From DASSKP01 sp035695045 (lineage in GTDB: Bacteria > Actinomycetota > Actinomycetes > JAFAQI01): a stretch of DNA of 44,650 nucleotides. The notes under the pieces were generated by a model. The model saw nothing but the letters and a program-made list of their open reading frames with translations, ran no database searches and was not told the origin of the DNA. Both the position numbers and the translations under genes were made by a program. How positions within the stretch are numbered: the first letter of the stretch is position 1; every line of letters begins with the position of its first letter. Location: positions 1 through 44,650 of the forward strand of contig DASSEX010000059.1 of assembly GCA_035695045.1 (NCBI GenBank). The letters are read 5' to 3'. Positions 42,839 to 44,650 of this stretch are shown one piece after another.

Positions 42839-42842
<4 letters not shown>
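41505..42842 (-). CDS. mak: Maltokinase
   Basis: The 445-residue kinase phosphorylates maltose to maltose-1-phosphate with ATP, feeding GlgE. The aminoglycoside-phosphotransferase-like C-lobe has the catalytic IHGDFHLGQAL and the metal-binding VIIDFEGEPARPL. The N-terminal cap starts LPDWLPHQRWFGAKGR, typical of Mak/Pep2. Length matches mycobacterial Mak. It is a separate protein, not the TreS-Mak fusion seen in some bacteria. Its ATG overlaps the treS stop (ATGA), so the two are co-translated; mycobacterial TreS and Mak form a complex. Confidence 0.95.
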
Positions 42843-44575
<1,733 letters not shown>

Positions 44576-44636
44576 TCGCGTCTCCCCTGGCGACGTAACG
44601 AACCGCCGTCACGCGGTGAAATCGGGCGCAACGGTG

Positions 44637-44642
44637 AATATA
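44637..44642 (-). promoter_or_regulatory. Candidate -10 box upstream of treS
   Basis: TATATT on the minus strand would start transcription near 44630 and give a leader of about 55 bases. The -35 would lie outside the window, so it cannot be judged; read-through from an upstream gene is equally possible. Confidence 0.3.
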
Positions 44643-44650
44643 TGGGCTGG

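Overview
The window is one stretch of a high-GC actinobacterial chromosome. The evidence is the base composition, frequent GTG and TTG starts, TANNNT -10 boxes placed 6-7 bases before start codons, and actinobacterial families (NucS, MurA with Asp in place of the catalytic Cys, DUF2550, the TreS/maltokinase/GlgB set). The gene order follows the Mycobacterium tuberculosis neighbourhood Rv1299 to Rv1327c as I remember it: prfA, prmC, sua5, wecA, atp operon, DUF2550, pduO, murA, nucS, epimerase, thiolase, thioredoxin, glgB. The genus cannot be fixed from this window. I see no rRNA, tRNA, CRISPR array, transposase or phage gene.

Layout. 1-3519: translation and one-carbon genes (prfA 3' end, prmC, sua5/tsaC, glyA). 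3544-11944: a wecA-type glycosyl-phosphate transferase, two small membrane proteins, then atpB-E-F-H-A-G-D. 11941-13839: a membrane GGDEF-EAL cyclic-di-GMP enzyme on the opposite strand that separates atpD from atpC. 14051-16867: atpC with its own apparent leaderless promoter, a DUF2550 protein, divergent pduO and murA. 16991-21096: a regulatory island with two STAS proteins, an RsbW-like ATPase and a GAF-ANTAR antiterminator, mixed with a blue-copper lipoprotein, a highly charged heptad-repeat protein and nucS. 21121-24363: 3-hydroxyacyl-CoA dehydrogenase, a zinc-ribbon protein and two alpha/beta hydrolases. 24370-26987: an LPFTG-anchored repeat protein and an AI-2E family permease. 27058-32606: short-chain acyl-CoA metabolism (VOC epimerase, thiolase, MeaB, a B12-dependent mutase), with a small zinc protein and a DUF2127 protein. 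32582-38254: a DUF4328 membrane protein and a 1528-residue secreted repeat protein. 38277-44575: a YbbN/CnoX-like thioredoxin and the glgB-mak-treS alpha-glucan operon on the minus strand.

How the parts fit. The ATP synthase genes carry actinobacterial traits: an added C-terminal tail on alpha, an extra loop in gamma and a drug-site-like c subunit. The B12 theme links PduO (makes adenosylcobalamin), MeaB (protects the mutase) and the mutase. Two substrate-pocket residues of the mutase match isobutyryl-CoA mutase rather than methylmalonyl-CoA mutase. TreS, Mak and GlgB turn trehalose into maltose-1-phosphate and branch the glucan; glgE is the expected partner just outside the window. The most unusual features are the GGDEF-EAL gene inside the atp operon with an inverted repeat at the atpC promoter, and the heptad-repeat gene whose leader has a perfect hairpin abutting its ribosome binding site. 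I did not find a complete, clearly undescribed multi-gene system.
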